Assembly (NCBI RefSeq): GCF_015062905.1
Contig: NZ_SUTK01000040.1
Span: 1 to 13,553, forward strand
Length of the DNA stretch: 13,553 bases
Reading direction: 5' to 3'
DNA from: Methanobrevibacter thaueri
Lineage (GTDB): Archaea; Methanobacteriota; Methanobacteria; Methanobacteriales; Methanobacteriaceae
Position 1 is the stretch's first letter, and each line of letters starts with the position of its first letter. The notes below the pieces were generated by a model. The model saw nothing but the letters and a program-made list of their open reading frames with translations. It had not been told where the DNA came from and did not search any database. Positions 12,708 through 13,553 of this stretch are shown one piece after another. The translations under genes and the position numbers were made by a program.

Positions 12708-13484
12708 CTAAATCAATGTCTTAATGAATTCTTTAAGGTACGTATCGCAGAATTCCCAGCTATGCTCACCGGGAGCCTCAACAAAAGAGGCATCAATATT
12801 TTTGGACTTTAAAAATTCATAAAAATCAATATTCTTCTCATACAAAAAGTCATTAACGCCACATGCCATGAAAATATCAGGAATATTGACTGTTGTTTCA
12901 ATCAAATGTTTTGGGTCTTTATCTGAACCGGCAATTTCATCCAAATCGCCGAAAATTGACTCATAAAAATCCCTGGAACGCAACACATTGCCATCCTCAG
13001 TATAATTAACAATGTCATCAGTGATTAATGCTGATGAAATCATGCCTATCTTTGAGAAGTTTTCAGAATACTTCAATCCGTTGCGAACGGCACCGTAACC
13101 ACCCATTGAAAAACCTGCAATGAAGGTATCCTCCCTTTTATCGGACAAAGGAAATATGTTTCGGGTAATGTCCAACAATTCCTGACCAACATATTCTCCA
13201 TAGAATGCATGGGCTTTCTCATTATCCAAATAGAAACTGTTATCCCCACATGGAATTACAATAGCTATTCCATTATCTTCCGCAAATTTCTGAATTGAGG
13301 TGTTCGCAAGGACAATATCATCACTCCCATATAATCCATGAAGAAAGTATAGGGTTTTATAAGGCTGTGGAACGATTTCTTCACTATCATTAAGAAAATG
13401 AATATTGTCGGCAGGCAATATTACGCTGATTGATGTGCGTCTTTGCAGACTCTTGGATTTTACATCCCCTCTAAACAATACCAT
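12708..13484 (-). CDS. Alpha/beta-hydrolase esterase (tributyrin esterase/EstA-like, esterase D family)
   Basis: A 258-residue alpha/beta hydrolase. The N terminus (MVLFRGDVKSKSLQRRTSIS) and the following strand VILP resemble tributyrin or acetyl esterases of the esterase D group. The oxyanion-hole motif is FLHGLYGS (47-54). The nucleophile is Ser126 in GFSMGGYGA. The likely acid is Asp212 (CGVNDFLYEKN) and the base His241 (PGEHSWEFCD). There is no signal peptide or anchor, so it acts in the cytoplasm on small acyl esters; the true substrate is unknown. Such enzymes are common in gut microbes that deacetylate plant-derived compounds, but that is context, not proof. Start ATG has AGGGGA upstream. 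First gene of a two-gene unit with the zinc-binding protein. Confidence 0.88.
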   Translation of the reverse strand: MVLFRGDVKSKSLQRRTSISVILPADNIHFLNDSEEIVPQPYKTLYFLHGLYGSDDIVLANTSIQKFAEDNGIAIVIPCGDNSFYLDNEKAHAFYGEYVGQELLDITRNIFPLSDKREDTFIAGFSMGGYGAVRNGLKYSENFSKIGMISSALITDDIVNYTEDGNVLRSRDFYESIFGDLDEIAGSDKDPKHLIETTVNIPDIFMACGVNDFLYEKNIDFYEFLKSKNIDASFVEAPGEHSWEFCDTYLKEFIKTLI

Positions 13485-13512
13485 GGTTATTCCCCTTAAT
13501 TTTCCAAGTCAG

Positions 13513-13531
13513 TTATAAATAAAGCGCGCTT
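13513..13531 (-). promoter_or_regulatory. Esterase promoter: TATA box with GC palindrome at the BRE position
   Basis: On the minus strand the sequence reads AAGCGCGCTT then TATTTATAAC. The TATA-like part (13513-13523) lies about 30-35 nt before the ATG at 13484. The 10-bp perfect palindrome AAGCGCGCTT (13522-13531) stands exactly where the TFB recognition element should be. A GC-only core in such an AT-rich region is unusual and could be a regulator site that blocks TFB/TBP. Confidence 0.45.
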
Positions 13532-13553
13532 ATTCTCTTCTAATTCAAATCCA

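Noticed and set aside
1..13553. Search for CRISPR arrays, tRNA or rRNA genes, insertion sequences and integrase attachment sites
   Set aside because: No regularly spaced direct repeats, no cloverleaf with CCA-type end, no transposase or integrase-like proteins were visible; the region reads as stable chromosomal backbone.

Overview
This window looks like chromosomal DNA of a methanogenic archaeon of the order Methanobacteriales, most likely a gut or rumen Methanobrevibacter-like organism. The evidence is the AT-rich composition, archaeal TATA boxes about 25 nt upstream of starts, GGTGA-type ribosome binding sites, and gene content: an archaeal phosphopantoate--beta-alanine ligase, a UPF0200 kinase, Dph6, an EppA-like prepilin peptidase with a class III signal-peptide substrate, and Mop-type molybdate-binding proteins. 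The genus is inferred from content, not from a search.

Layout. 1-370 (minus): two tandem Mop/TOBE proteins, the downstream one cut by the window edge. 527-1012 (plus): TrmO-like tRNA methyltransferase. 1036-2064 (minus): M42 metallo-aminopeptidase with a clear hairpin plus U-tract terminator. 2137-2892 (plus): flavodoxin-ferredoxin fusion (EFR1 type), which meets tail to tail a minus-strand pair made of a DEDD-type exonuclease (4412-5458) followed after 1 nt by an 18-repeat LRV/HEAT-like protein (2887-4410).

5459-5789 holds no protein gene. It contains a strong TATA box and a series of four abutting hairpins (5568-5676), which I read as an undescribed structured RNA or a long leader. Next comes a plus-strand operon: a small four-helix membrane protein, the CoA-pathway ligase and a P-loop kinase (5790-7467). 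It meets head-on dph6 and a membrane protein (7468-8953, minus). 9030-10324 (minus) pairs a prepilin peptidase with a pilin-like substrate. pyrG (CTP synthase) follows at 10420-12021 and appears to start at a CTG codon. 12022-12327 has the pyrG promoter, a possible 31-residue ORF and a 67-nt imperfect inverted repeat. The window ends with an esterase and a double-zinc-site small protein transcribed together (12328-13484, minus).

Most of this is housekeeping: CoA and CTP synthesis, translation-factor and tRNA modification, peptide turnover and cofactor-metal binding. The best candidates for something undescribed are the structured RNA at 5566-5676 with its possible control of the CoA operon, the exonuclease/repeat-protein pair, and the CTG start of pyrG. 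I saw no CRISPR array, transposase, integrase, rRNA or tRNA.
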